A stretch of 64,000 nt of DNA. It comes from Parietaria judaica. Lineage: Eukaryota > Streptophyta > Magnoliopsida > Rosales > Urticaceae. The stretch is from positions 14,290,532 to 14,354,531 of the forward strand of contig OX940871.1 of assembly GCA_954871525.1 (NCBI GenBank). Direction: 5' to 3'. The translations under genes and the position numbers were made by a program. Positions 49,703 to 62,188 of the stretch are shown one piece after another. The notes beneath the pieces are model-generated. The model was given only the letters and a program-made list of their open reading frames with translations, was not told the origin of the DNA and ran no database searches. The first letter of the stretch is position 1, and the number at the start of each line of letters is the position of its first letter.

Positions 49703-49941
49703 TTGCGGCAAGATTTTAGGATTGATATCGTTCCTTTTCAAGAAAAAACTACCGTTATTTTTTTTAGTACGACCCAAATCAAGGTTTCGCCATTTAACTA
49801 TTAATATAAGTAAAATTTATACAATTAAACGTTATTACGGTGTCGAAAGATTAGTTTTTGTCAAAAATATATTTTTATTATGGTTCTTTACCCTATAAGA
49901 GAAAAAAAGACTCAGTTTTTTTGTCAAGCACGTGTTAGTCG
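49703..49941 (+). repeat. Truncated monomer, 239 bp (internal deletion of about 122 bp)
   Basis: TTGCGGCAAG at 49703 is followed by the next TTGCG only 239 bases later at 49942. The sequence is normal to CAAATCAAGG and then jumps, near 49785-49790, to TTCGCCATTTAAC, the 3' end of the long frame. The middle of the monomer, including the ACGCATCGTACC and CGGTTGTG blocks, is absent. It keeps CATGTG (49690) upstream in place of CACGTG. Confidence 0.88.
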
Positions 49942-52900
49942 TTGCGATAAGATTTTAGGATCGATATTGTTCCTTTTCAAGAAAAAACTAACGTTATTTT
50001 TATTAGTACGACCCAAATGAAGGTCTCGACATTAAATTTGGCATCAAGAACGCATCGTACCATCGCTCGTATGGAAACTATGTTTTTAACTTATCGGTTG
50101 TGTTTCTATCGCTTTCACAATGGCTTATTTAAACTAGAAGATATTTCTTCGCCATTTATCTATTAAAATAAGTAAAAGTGATACAATTAAAAGTTATTAG
50201 GGTGTCGAAAGTTTAATTTTTGTTAAAAAAATCTTGTTATTATGGTTCTTTAATCTAAAAGAGGAAAAAGACTCAGATTTTTTGTCGAGCACGTGTTAAT
50301 CGTTGCGACAATATTTTAGGATTGATATAGTTCCTTTTCAAGAAAAAACTAACGTTTTTTTGTTAGTACGACCCAAATGACGGTCTTGAAATTAAATTTG
50401 GCATAAAAAACGCATCGTACTTTCGCTCGTATGCACACTAAGTTTTTATTGTATCGGTTGTGGTTTTATCGCTTTCATAATGGCTTATTGAAACTAGAAG
50501 ATATTTCTTTGCCATTTACCTATTAATATAAGTAAAATTGATACAATTAAACGTTATTAGTGTGTCGAAAGTTTAGTTTTTGTTAAAAAAAATCTCTTTA
50601 TTATGGTTCTTTACCCTATAAGAGAACAAAGACTCAGTTTTTTTGTCGAGCACGTGTTAGTCGTTGCGACACGATTTTAGGATCGATATTGTTCCTTTTC
50701 AAGAAAAAACTAACATTATTTTTATTAGTACGACCCAAATGAAGGTCTCAACATTAAATTTGGCATCAAGAACGCATCGTACCATCGCTCGTATGGAAAC
50801 TATATTTTTAACATATCGGTTGTGTTTCTATCGCTTTCACAATGGCTTATTGAAACTAGAAGATATTTATTCGCCATTTATCTATTAAAATAAGTAAAAG
50901 TGATACAATTAAACGTTATAAGGGTGTCGAAAGTTTAATTTTTGTTAAAAAAATCTTGTTATTATGGTTCTTTACCCTAAAAGAGGAAAAAGACTCAGTT
51001 TTTTTTATCGAGCACGTGTTAATCGTTGCGACAATATTTTAGGATTGATATCGTTCCTTTTAAAGAAAAAACTAACGTTCTTTTTGTTAGTACGTCCCAA
51101 ATGAAGGTCTCGACATTAAATTTGGCATCAAGAACGCATCGTCCATTCGCTCGTATGGAAACTAAGTTTTTATTCTATCGGTTGTGTTTTTATCGTTTTC
51201 ACAATGGCTTATTGAAACTAGAAGATATTTCTTCGCCATTTACCTATTAATATTAGTAAAAGTGATACAATTAAACGTTATTAGGGTTTCGAAAGGTTAT
51301 TTTTTGTTAAAAAAATCTTTTTATTATGGTACTTTACCCTATAAGAAAAAAAAAAGACTCACTTTTTTTGTCGAGCACGTGTTAGTCGTTGCGACAAGAT
51401 TTTAGGATCCATATTGTTCCTTTTCAAGAAAAAAGTAACGTCATTTTGATTAGTACAACCCAAATGAAGGTGTCGACATTAAATTTGGCATCAAGAACGC
51501 ATCGTACCATCGCTCGTATGGAAACTATGTTTTTAACGTATCGGTTGTGTTTTTATCGCTTTCACAATGGATTATTGAAACTAGATGATATTTCTTCGCC
51601 ATTTACCTATAAATATAAGTAAAAGTGATACAATTAAACGTTATTAGGATGTCAAAAGTTTAATTTTAGTTAAAAAAATCTAGTTATTATGGTTCTTTAC
51701 CCTAAAATAGGAAAGAGACTCAGTTTTTTTGTCGAGCACGTGTTAATCGTTGCGACAAGATTTTAGGATTGATATCGTTCCTTTTTAAGAAAAAACTACC
51801 GTTATTTTTGTTAGTACGACCCAAATGAAGGTCTCGACATTAAATTTGGCATCAAGAACGCATCGTACTTTCGCTCGTTTGCACACTAAGTTTTTATTGT
51901 ATCGGTTGTGTTTTTATCGCTTTCACAATGGCTTATTGAAACTAGAAGATATTTCTTCGCCATTTACCTATTAATATAAGTAAAAGTGATACAATTAAAC
52001 GTTATTAGGGTGTCGAAAGTTTAGTTTTTGTTAAAAAAAATCTTTTTATTATGGTTCTTTACCCTATAAGTGAAAAAAGACTCAGTTTTCTTGTCGAGCA
52101 GGTGTTAGTCGTTGCGACAAGATTTTAGGATCGATATTGTTCCTTTTCAAGAAAAAACTAACGTTATTTTAATTAGTAAGACCCAAATGAAGGTCTCGAC
52201 ATTAAATTTGGCATCAAGAACGTATCGTACCATCGCTCGTATGGAAACTATGTTTTTAACGTATCGGTTGTGTTTCTATCGCTTTCACAATGGCTTATTG
52301 AAACTAGAAGATATTTCTTCGCCATTGATCTATTAAAATAAATAAATGTGATACAATTAAACGTTATAAGGGTGTCGAAAGTTTAATTTTTGTTAAAAAA
52401 ATCTTGTTATTATGGTTCTTTACCCTAAAAGAGGAAAAAGAATCAGTTTTTTTGTCGAGCACGTGTTAATCGTTGCGACAATATTTTAGGATTGATATCG
52501 TTCCTTTTCAAGAAAAAACTAACGTTGTTTTTGTTAGTACGACCCAAATGAAGGTCTCGACATTAAATTTGGCATGAAGAACGCATCGTCCTTTCGCTCG
52601 TATGGAAACTAAGTTTTTATTGTATCGGTTGTGTTTTTATCGTTTTCACAATGGCTTATTGAAACTAGAAGATATTTCTTCGCCATTTACCTATTAATAT
52701 TAGTAAAAGTGATACAATTAAACGTTATTAATGTGTCGAAAGGTTAGTTTTTGTTAAAAAAATCTTTTTATCATGGTTGTTTACCCTATAAGAGAAAAAA
52801 AGACTCACTTTTTTTGCCGAGCACGTGTTAGTCGTTGCGACAAGATTTTAGGATCCATATTGTTCCTTTTCAAGAAAAAACTAACGTCATTTTGATTAGT

Positions 52901-53920
52901 ACGACCCAAATGAAGGTGTCGACATTAAATTTGGCATCAAGAACGCATCGTACCATCGCTCGTATTGAAACTATGTTTTTAACGTATCGGTTGTGTTTCT
53001 ATCTCTTTCACAATGGCTTATTGAAACTAGAAGATATTTCTTCGCCATTGATCTATTAAAATAAATAAAAGTGATAAAATTAAATGTTATTAGGGTGTCG
53101 AAATTTTAATTTTTGTTAAAAAAATCCAGTTTTCACGTCTCTTTACCCTAAAAGAGGAAAAAGACTCAGTTTTTTTGTCGAGCACGTGTTAATCGTTGCG
53201 ACAATATTTTAGGATTGATATCGTTCCATTTCAAGAAAAAACTAACGTTGTTTTTGTTAGTACCACCCAAATGAAGGTCTCGACATTAAATTTGGCATCA
53301 AGAACGCATCGTCCTTTCGCTCGTATGGAAACTAAGTTTTTATTGTATCGGTTGTGTTTTTATCGTTTTCACAATGGCTTATTGAAACTAGAAGATATTT
53401 CTTCGCCATTTACCTATTAATATTAGTAAAAGTGATACAATTAAACGTTATTAGGGTGTCGAAAGGTTAGTTTTTGTTAGAAAAATCTTTTTATTATGGT
53501 TCTTTACCCTATAAGAGAAAAAAAAGGACTCACTTTTTTTGTCGAGCACGTGTTAGTCTTTGCGACAACATTTTAGGATCGATACTGTTCCTTTTCAAGA
53601 AAAAAGTAACGTCATTTTGATAAGTACGACCCAAATGAAGGTGTCGACATTAAATTTGACATCAAGAACGCATCGTACCATCGCTCAAATGGAAACTATG
53701 TTTTTAACGTATCGGTTGTGTTTTTATCGCTTTCACAATGGCTTATTGAAACTAGAAGATATTTCTTCGCCATTTACCTATTAATATAAGTAAAAGTGAT
53801 ACAATTAACGTTATTAGGGTGTCAAAAGTTTAATTTTAGTTAAAAAAAATCTTGTTATTATGGTTCTTTACCCTAAAAGAGGAAAAAGACTCAGTTTTTT
53901 TGTCGAGCACGTGTTAGTCA
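49942..53920 (+). repeat. Diverged flank: X/Y monomers with degenerate 1446 bp echo
   Basis: Monomers start at 49942 (Y), 50303 (X), 50664 (Y), 51026 (hybrid), 51389 (Y), 51750 (X), 52112 (Y), 52474 (hybrid), 52835 (Y), 53196 (hybrid) and 53560 (Y). The post-frame sequence is ATATAAGTAAAAG or ATATTAGTAAAAG in place of the core ATATACGTAAAAG. The hybrids have ATGGAAACTAAG with TTTTTATT. ACGTCATTTTGAT and AAGGTGTCGAC mark the Y at 51389, 52835 (offset 1446) and 53560. Each copy has many private substitutions. Confidence 0.85.
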
Positions 53921-55366
53921 TTGCGACAAGATTTTAGGATCGATATTGTTCCTTTTCAAGAAAAAACTAACATTATTTTTATTAGTACGACCCAAATGAA
54001 GGTATCGACTTTAAATTCGGCATCAATAACGCATCGTACCATCGCTCCTATGGAAACTATGTTTTTAACGTATCGGTTGTGTTTTTATCGCTTTCACAAT
54101 TGCTTATTGAAACTAGAAGATATTTCTTTGCCATTTACCTATTAATATAAGTAAAAGTGATACAATTAAATGTTATTAGGGTGTCGAAATTTTAATTTTA
54201 GTTTAAAAAATCTTGTTATTATAGTTCTTTACACTAAAAGAGGAAATAGACTCAGTTTTTTTGTCGAGCACGTGTTAATCGTTGCGACAAGATTTAAGGA
54301 TTGATATCGTTCCTTTTCAAGAAAAAATTAACGTTATTTTTGTTAGTACAACCCAAATGAAGGTCTCGACATTAAATTTGGCATCAAGAACGCATCGTAC
54401 TTTCGCTCGTATGCACACTAAGTTTTTATTGTATCGGTTGTGTTTTTATCGCTTTCACAATGGCTTATTGAAACTAGAAGATATTTCTTCGCCATTTACG
54501 TATTAATATAAGTAAAAGTGATACAATTAAACGTTAATAGGGTGTCAAAAGTTTAGTTTTTGTTAAAAAACATATTTTTATTATGGTTCTTTACCCTATA
54601 AGAGAAAAAAGACTCAGTTTTTTTGTCGAGCACGTGTTATTCATTGCGACAAGATTTTAGGATTGATATCGTTCCTTTTCAAGAAAAAACTAACGTTATT
54701 TTTGTTAGTACGACACAAATGAAGGTCTCGACATTAAATTTGGCATCAAGAATGCATCGTACTTTCGCTCGTATGCACACTAAGTTTTTATTGAATCGGT
54801 TGTGTTTTTATCGCTTTCACAATGGCTTATTGAAACTAGAAGATATTTCTTCGCCATTTACCTATTAATATATGTAAAAGTGACACAGTTAAACGTTATT
54901 AGTGCGTCGAAAGTTTAATTTTAGTTAAAAAAAATCTTGTTATTATGGTTCTCTACCCTAAAAGAGGAAAAAGACTCAGTTTTTTTGTCGAGCACGTGTT
55001 TGTCGTTGCGACAAGTTTTTAGGATCGATATTGTTCCTTTTCAAGAAAAAACTAACGTTATTGTTATTAGTACGACCCAAATGAAGGTCTCGACATTAAA
55101 TTTGGCATCAAGAACGCATCATACTATCGCTCGTATGGAAACTATGTTTTTAACGTATCGGTTGTGTTTTTATCGCTTTCACAATGGCTTATTGAAACTA
55201 GAAGATATTTCTTTGCCATTTACCTATTAATATAAGTAAAGTGATATAATTAAACGTTATTAGGGTGTCGAAAGTTTAATTTTTGTTAAAAAAAATCTTG
55301 TTATTATGGTTCTTTACCCTAAAAGAGAAAAAAGACTCAGTTTTTTTGTCGAGCACGTGTTAATCA
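53921..55366 (+). repeat. Flank 1446 bp tetramer duplication, copy 1
   Basis: Y 53921, X 54282 (GACAAGATTTAAGG), X 54644 (GAATGCATCG) and Y 55005. The order is Y-X-X-Y, so alternation is lost. Markers repeated 1445-1446 bases later include TCAATAACGC, CACAATTGC, GTTCTTTACACTAAAAGAGG with GGAAATAGAC, and ATATGTAAAAGTGACACAG. Copies differ at numerous sites, so the duplication is older than those of the core. Confidence 0.82.
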
Positions 55367-56449
55367 TTGCGACAAGATTTTAGGATTGATATCGTTCCTT
55401 TTCAAGAAAAAACTAAAGTTATTTTTGTTAGTAGGACCCAAATGAAGGTCTCGACATTAAATTTGGCATCAATAACGCATCATACCATCGTTCGTATGGA
55501 AACTATGTTTTTAACGTATCGGTTGTATTTTTATCGCTTTCACAATTGCTTATTGAAACTACAAGATATTTCTTTGCCATTTACCTATTAATATAAGTAA
55601 AAGTGATACAATTAAATGTTATTAGGGTGTCGAAATTTTAATTTTAGTTTAAAAAATCTTGTTATTATAGTTCTTTACACTAAAAGAGGAAATAGACTCA
55701 GTTTTTTTGTCGAGCACGTGTTAATCGTTGCGACAAGATTTAAGGATTGATATCGTTCCTTTTCAAGAAAAAATTAACGTTATTTTTGTTAGTACGACCC
55801 AAATGAAGGTCTCGACATTAAATTTGGCATCAAGAACGCATCGTACTTTCGCTCGTATGCACACTAAGTTTTTAATGTATCGGTTGTGTTTTTATCGCTT
55901 TCACAATGGCTTATTGAAACTAGAAGATATTTCTTCGCCATTTACGTATTAATATAAGTAAAAGTGATACAATTAAACGTTATTAGGGTGTCAAAAGTTT
56001 AGTTTTTGTTAAAAAAATATTTTTATTATGGTTCTTTACCCTATAAGAGAAAAAAGACTCAGGTTTTTTGTCGAGCACGTGTTAGTCATTGCGACAAGAT
56101 TTTAGAATTGATATCGTTCCTTTTCAAGAAAAAAATAACGTTATTTTTGTTAGTACGACACAAATGAAGGTCTCGACATTAAATTTGGCATCAAGAATGC
56201 ATCGTACTTTCGCTCGTATGCACACTAAGTTTTTATTGTATCGGTTGTGTTTTTATCGCTTTCACAATCGCTTATTGAAACTAGAAGATATTTCTTCGCC
56301 ATTTACCTATTAATATATGTAAAAGTGACACAGTTAAACGTTATTAGGGTGTCGAAAGTTTAATTTTAGTTAAAAAAATATTGTTATTATGGTTCTTTAC
56401 CCTAAAAGAGGAAAAAGACTCAGTTTTTTTGTCGAGCACGTGTTAGTCA
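55367..56449 (+). repeat. Flank 1446 bp tetramer duplication, copy 2 (partial)
   Basis: Hybrid 55367 (X-like 5' end with GATTGATATCG, Y-like 3' end with ATGGAAACTATG), X 55728 and X 56089 repeat the first three monomers of copy 1. The match ends near 56340, just after GTGACACAG. The Y at 55005 in copy 1 has no close match in 56450. Confidence 0.8.
56344..56405 (+). other. Telomere-like inverted pair TTAGGGT...ACCCTAA in the spacer (example)
   Basis: TTAGGGT at 56344-56350 and ACCCTAA at 56399-56405 are exact reverse complements separated by 48 bases containing the A-run. The same pair occurs in many X-leading spacers of the flank. In the core the X-leading spacer has TTAGGGC, breaking one pair, and the Y-leading spacer has TTAGGGT with ACCCTAT. 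The motifs occur singly, never in tandem, so they are not telomeric DNA. Any hairpin or protein site is speculative. Confidence 0.4.
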
Positions 56450-56810
56450 TTGCGACAAGATTTTAGGATCGATATTGTTCCTTTTCAAGAAAAAACTAAC
56501 GTTATTTTTATCAGTAAGGCCCAAATGAAGGTCTTGACATTAAATTTGGCATCAATAACGCATCGTACCATCGCTCGTATGGAAACTATGTTTTTAACGT
56601 ATCGGTTGTTTTTTTATCGCTTTCACAATGGCTTATTGAAAATAGAAGATATTTCTTTGCCATTTACCTATTAATATAAGTAAAAGTGATACAATTAAAC
56701 GTTATTTGGGTGTCAAAAGTTTAATTTTAGTTAAAAAAATCTTGTTATTATGGTTCTTTACCCTAAAAGAGGAAAAAGACTCAATTTTTTTGTCGAGCAC
56801 GTGTTAATCG
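56450..56810 (+). repeat. Y monomer with long-range duplicate at 60381
   Basis: Carries TCAGTAAGGCCC (56511), which occurs again at 60442, 3931 bases away. It starts a block of about 1.3 kb that is repeated at 60.4-61.7 kb. Other private marks are CGGTTGTTTTTTTATC and AAAATAGAAG. Confidence 0.8.
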
Positions 56811-57130
56811 TTGCGACAAGATTTTAGGGATGATATCGTTCCTTTTCAAGAAAAACCTAACACTATTTTGTTACTACGACCCAAATGAAGGTCTCGACAT
56901 TTAATTTGGCAACAAGAACGCATCGTACTTTCGCTCGTATGCACACTAAGTTTTTATTGTATCGGTTGTGTTTTTATCGCTTTCACAATGGCTTATTGAA
57001 ACTAGAAGATATTTCTTCGCTATTTACCTATTAATATAAGTAAAAGTGATATAATTAAACGTTTTTAGTATGGTTCTTTACCCTATAAGAGAAAAAACAC
57101 TACGTTTTTTTGTCGAGCACGTGTTAGTCG
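56811..57130 (+). repeat. Truncated monomer, 320 bp (about 41 bp spacer deletion)
   Basis: TTGCG at 56811 is followed by TTGCG at 57131. In the spacer, ATTAAACG is joined directly to TTTTTAGTATGG at 57060. The duplicate at 60742-61101 retains the missing piece (ATTAGGGTGTTGAAAG through the A-run), so the deletion arose after the block was duplicated. The lost stretch includes the A-run and the TTAGGG motif. Confidence 0.88.
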
Positions 57131-59298
57131 TTGCGACAAGATTTTAGGATCGATATTGTTCCTTTTCAAGAAAAAACTAACGTTATTTTTATTAGTACAA
57201 CCCAAATGAAGGTCTCGACATTAAATTTGGCATAAAAAACGCATCGAACTTTCGCTCGTATGGAAACTAAGTTTTTAACGTTTCGGTTGCATTTTTAACG
57301 CTTTCACAATGGCTTATTGAAACTAGAACATATTTCTTCGCCATTTACCTTTTAATATAAGTAAAAGTGATACAATTAAACGTTATAAGGGTGTCGAAAG
57401 TTTAGTTTTTGTTAAAAAAAATCTTTTTTATTATGGTTCTTTACCCTATAAGAGAAAAAAGAGTCAGTTTTTTTGTGAAGCATGTGTTAGTCGTTGCGAC
57501 AAGATTTTAGGATCGATATTTTTCCTTTTCAAGAAAAAAACTAACGTTATTTTTATTAGTACGACCCAAATGAAGGTCTCGACATTAAATTTGGCATCAA
57601 GAACGCATCATACCATCGCTCGTATGGAAACTATGTTTTTAACGTATCGGTTGTGTTTTTATCGCTTTCACAATGGCTTATTGAAACTAGAAGATATTTC
57701 TTCGCCATTTACCTATTAATATAAGTAAAAGTGATACAATTAAACATTATTAGGGTGTTGAAAGTTTAGTTTTAGTTAAAAAAATCTTGTTTTTATGGTT
57801 CTTTACCCTAAAAGAGGAAAGAGACTCAAATTTTTTGTCGAGCACGTGTTAGTCATTGCGACAAGATTTTAGGATCGATATTGTTCCTTTTCAAGAAAAA
57901 ACTAACGTTATTTTTATTAGTACGACCCAAATGAAGGTCTCGACATTAAATTTGGTATCAAGAACGCATCATACCATCGCTCGTATGGAAAATATGTTTT
58001 TAACGTATAAGTTGTGTTTTTATCGCTTTCACAATGGCTTATTGAAACTAGAAGATATTTCTTCGCCATTTACCTATTAATATAAGTAAAAGTGATACAA
58101 CTACACCTTATTAGGGTGTCGAAAGTTCAATTTTAGTTAAAAAATCTTGGTATTATGGTTCTTTACCCTAAAAGAGGAAAAAGACTCAGTTTTTTTGTCT
58201 AGCACGTGTTAATCATTGCGACAAGATTTTAGGATCGATATTGTTCGTTTTCAAGAAAAAAATAACGTTATTTTTATTAGTACGACCTAAATGAAGGTCT
58301 CGACATTAAATTTGGCATCAATAACGCATCGTACCATCGCTCGTATGGAAACTATGTTTTTAACGTTTCGGTTGTGTTTTCATCGCTTTCACAATGGCTT
58401 ATTGAAACTAGAAGATATTTCTTCGCCATTTACCTATTAATATAAGTAAAAGTGATACAATTAAACGTTATTAGGGTGTTGAAAGTTTAGGTTTAGTTAA
58501 AAAAAATCTTGTTCTTATGGTTCTTTACCCTAAAAGAGGAAAGAGACTCAAATTTTTTGTCGAGCACGTGTTAGTCATTGCGACAAGATTTTAGGATCGA
58601 TATTGTTCCTTTTCAAGAAAAAACTAACGTTATTTTTATTAGTACGACCCAAATGAAGGTCTCGACATTAATTTTGGTATCAAGAACGCATCATACCATC
58701 GCTCGTATGGAAAATATGTTTTTAACGTATAAGTTGTGTTTTTATCGCTTTCACAATGGCTTATTGAAACTAGAAGATATTTCTTCGCCATTTACCTATT
58801 AATATAAGTAAAAGTGATACAACTAAACCTTATTAGGGTGTCGAAAGTTCAATTTTAGTTAAAAAATCTTGGTATTATGGTTCTTTACCCTAAAAGAGGA
58901 AAAAGACTCAGTTTTTTTGTCTAGCACGTGTTAATCATTGCGACAAGATTTTAGGATCGATATTGTTCGTTTTCATGAAAAAAATAACGTTATTTTTATT
59001 AGTACGACCCAAATAAAGGTCTCGACATTAAATTTGGCATCAATAACGCATCGTACCATCGCTCGTATGGAAACTATGTTTTTAACGTATCGGTTGTGTT
59101 TTCATCGCTTTCACAATGGCTTATTGAAACTAGAAGATATTTCTTTGCCATTTACCTATTAATATAAGTAAAAGTGATAAAATTAATTATTATTAGGGTG
59201 TCGAAAGTTTAATTTTAGTTAAAAAAATCTTGTTATTATGGTTCTTTACCCTAAAAGAGGAAAAAGACTCAGTTTTTTTGTCGAGCACGCGTTAATCG
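57131..59298 (+). repeat. Flank block of Y-like monomers, template of later long-range copies
   Basis: Hybrid 57131 (GCATAAAAAACGC, CGAACTTTCG, GTTTCGGTTGC, TTTTTAACGC), Y 57493 (GTGAAGCATGTG upstream), Y 57856 (GGAAAATATG, GTATAAGTTG), Y 58218, Y 58578 and Y 58938. Five Y monomers stand in a row. 57856-58577 and the following 722 bases are a local duplicate. Similar monomers recur at 61.1-61.8 kb (offset about 3971) and 62.2-63.6 kb (offset 5058 for the left part, 4336 for the right). Confidence 0.82.
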
Positions 59299-61101
59299 TT
59301 GCGACAAGATTTTACGATTGATATCGTTCATTTTCAAGAAAAAACTAACGTTTTTATTGTTAGTACGACCCAAATGAAGGTCTCGACATTAAATTTGGCA
59401 TCAAGAACGCATCGTACTTTTGCTCGTAAGCACACTAAGTTTTTATTGTATCGGTTGTTTTTTTATCGCTTTCACAATGGCTTATTCAAACTAGAAGATA
59501 ATTCTTCGCCATTTACCTATTAATATAAGTAATAGTAATACAATTAAACGTTATTAGGGTGTCGAAAGTTTAGTTTTTGTTAAAAAAATATTTTTATTAT
59601 GGTTCTTTACCCTACAAGAGAAAAAAGACTCAGTTTTTTTGTCGAGCACGTGTTAGTCGTTGCGACAAGATTTTAGGATCGATATTGTTCCTTTTCAAGA
59701 AAAAACTAACGTTATTTTTATCAGTACGACCCAAATGAAGGTCTCGACATTAAATTTGGCATCAAGAAAGCATCATACCATCGCTCGTATGGAAACTATG
59801 TTTTTAACGTATCAGTTGTGTTTTTATCGCTTTCACAATGGCTTATTGAAACTAGAAGATATTTCTTTGCCTTTTACCTATTAATATAAGTAAAAGTGAT
59901 ACGATTAAACGTTATTAGGGTGTCCAAAGTGTAATTTAGTAAAAAAAAATCTTTTTATTATGGTTCTTTACCCTAAAAGAGGAAAAAGACTCAAATTTTT
60001 TGTCGAGCACGTGTTAATCGTTGCGACAAGATTTTAGGACTGATATCGTTCCTTTTCAAGAAAAAACTAACGTTATTTTGTTAGTACGACCCAAATGAAG
60101 GTCTCGACATTAAATTTGGCATCATGAACGCATCGTACTTTCGCTCGTATGCACACTAAATTTTTATTGTATCGGTTGTGTTTTTATCGCTTTCACAATG
60201 GCTTATTGAAACTAGAAGATATTTCTTCGCCATTTACCTATTAATATAAGTAAAAGTGATACAATTAAACGTTATTAGGGTGTCGAAAGTTTAATTTTTG
60301 TTAAAAAAATCTTTTTATTATGGTTCTTTACCCTATAAGTGAAAAAAGACTCAATTTTTTTGTCGAGCACGTGTTAGTCGTTGCGACAAGATTTTAGGAT
60401 CGATATTGTTCCTTTTCAAGAAAAAACTAACGTTATTTTTATCAGTAAGGCCCAAATGAAGGTCTCGACATAAAATTTGGCATAAAAAATGCATCGTACC
60501 ATCGCTCGTATGGAAACTATGTTTTTAACGTATCGGTTGTTTTTTTATCGCTTTCACAATGGCTTATTGAAACTAGAAGATATTTCTTTGCCATTTACCT
60601 ATTAATATAAGTAAAAGTGATACAATTAAACGTTATTTGGGTGTCAAAAGTTTAATTTTAGTTAAAAAAATCTTGTTATTATGGTTCTTTACCCTAAAAG
60701 AGGAAAAAGACTCAATTTTTTTGTCGAGCACGTGTTAATCGTTGCGACAAGATTTTAGGGATGATATCGTTCCTTTTCAAGAAAAACCTAACACTATTTT
60801 GTTACTACGACCCAAATGAAGGTCTCGAAATTTAATTTGGCAACAAGAACGCATCGTACTTTCGCTCGTATGCACACTAAGTTTTTATTGTATCGGTTGT
60901 GTTTTTATCGCTTTCACAATGGCTTATTGAAACTAGAAGATATTTCTTCGCTATTTACCTATTAATATAAGTAAAAGTGATATAATTAAACGTTATTAGG
61001 GTGTTGAAAGTTTAGTTTTTGTTAAAAAAATCTTTTTAGTATGGTTCTTGACCCTATAAGAGAAAAAACACTACGTTTTTTTGTCGAGCACGTGTTAGTC
61101 G
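59299..61101 (+). repeat. Flank monomers, alternating X/Y, linking two copies of the long block
   Basis: X 59299 (TTTTACGATTG, CGTAAGCACAC), Y 59660, X 60020, Y 60381 (TCAGTAAGGCCC) and X 60742 (TTAGGGATGAT, AACACTATTTTG). The last two are the copies of 56450 and 56811, with the spacer of the latter intact. Y 60381 has GACATAAAATTTGG, a stop in the long frame. Confidence 0.8.
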
Positions 61102-62188
61102 TTGCGACAAGATTTTAGGATCGATATTGTTCCTTTTCAAGAAAAAACTAACGTTATTTTTATTAGTACAACCCAAATGAAGGTCTCGACATTAAATTTG
61201 GCATCAAAAACGCATCGAACTTTCGCTCGTATGGAAACTAAGTTTTTAACGTTTCGGTTGCATTTTTAACGCTTTCACAATGGCTTATTGAAACTAGAAC
61301 ATATTTCTTCGCCATTTACCTATTAATATAAGTAAAAGTGATACAATTAAACGTTATAAGGGTGTCGAAAGTTTAGTTTTTGTTAAAAAAAATCTTTTTT
61401 ATTATGGTTCTTTACCCTATAAGAGAAAAAAGAGTCAGTTTTTTTGTGAAGCATGTGTTAGTCGTTGCGACAAGATTTTAGGATCGATATTTTTCCTTTT
61501 CAAGAAAAAAACTAACGTTATTTTTATTAGTACGACCCAAATGAAGGTCTCGACATTAAATTTGGCATCAAGAACGCATCATACCATCGCTCGTATGGAA
61601 ACTATGTTTTTAACGTATCGGTTGTGTTTTTATCGCTTTCACAATGGCTTATTGAAACTAGAAGATATTTCTTTGCCATTTACCTATTAATATAAGTAAA
61701 AGTGATACAATTAAACATTATTAGGGTGCCGAAAGTTTAAGTTTAGTTAAAAAAATATTGTTATTATGGTTCTTTACCCTAAAAGAGGAAAAAGACTCAG
61801 TTTTTTTTGTCGAGCACGTGTTAATCGTTGCGACAAGATTTTACGATTGATATCGTTCATTTTCAAGAAATAACTTACGTTTTTATTGTTAGTACGACCC
61901 AAATGAAGGTCTCAAAATTAAATTTTGCATCAAGAACGCATCGTACTTTCGCTCGTAAGCACACTAAGTTTTTATTGTATCGGTTGTGTTTTTATCGCTT
62001 TCACAATGGCTTATTGAAACTAGAAGATAATTCTTCGCCATTTACCTATTAATATAAGTAATAGTAATACAATTAAACGTTATTAGGGTTTCGAAAGTTT
62101 AGTTTTTGTTAAAAAAATCTTTTTATTATGGTTCTTTACCCTACAAGAGAAAAAATACTCAGTTTTTTTGTCGAGCACGTGTTAGTCG
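61102..62188 (+). repeat. Second copy of the hybrid-Y-X flank segment
   Basis: Hybrid 61102 (GCATCAAAAACGC, CGAACTTTCG, GTTTCGGTTGC), Y 61465 (preceded by GTGAAGCATGTG) and X 61828 (TTTTACGATTG, CGTAAGCACAC). The hybrid and Y match 57131 and 57493 at about +3971. X 61828 matches 59299 at +2529, seven monomers. The segment is therefore a mosaic of two distances, not a simple duplication. Confidence 0.8.

Noticed and set aside
49703..49941. Short monomer as a transposon insertion or excision scar
   Set aside because: All of its bases are explained by a simple internal deletion of the monomer; there is no foreign sequence, target duplication or terminal repeat.
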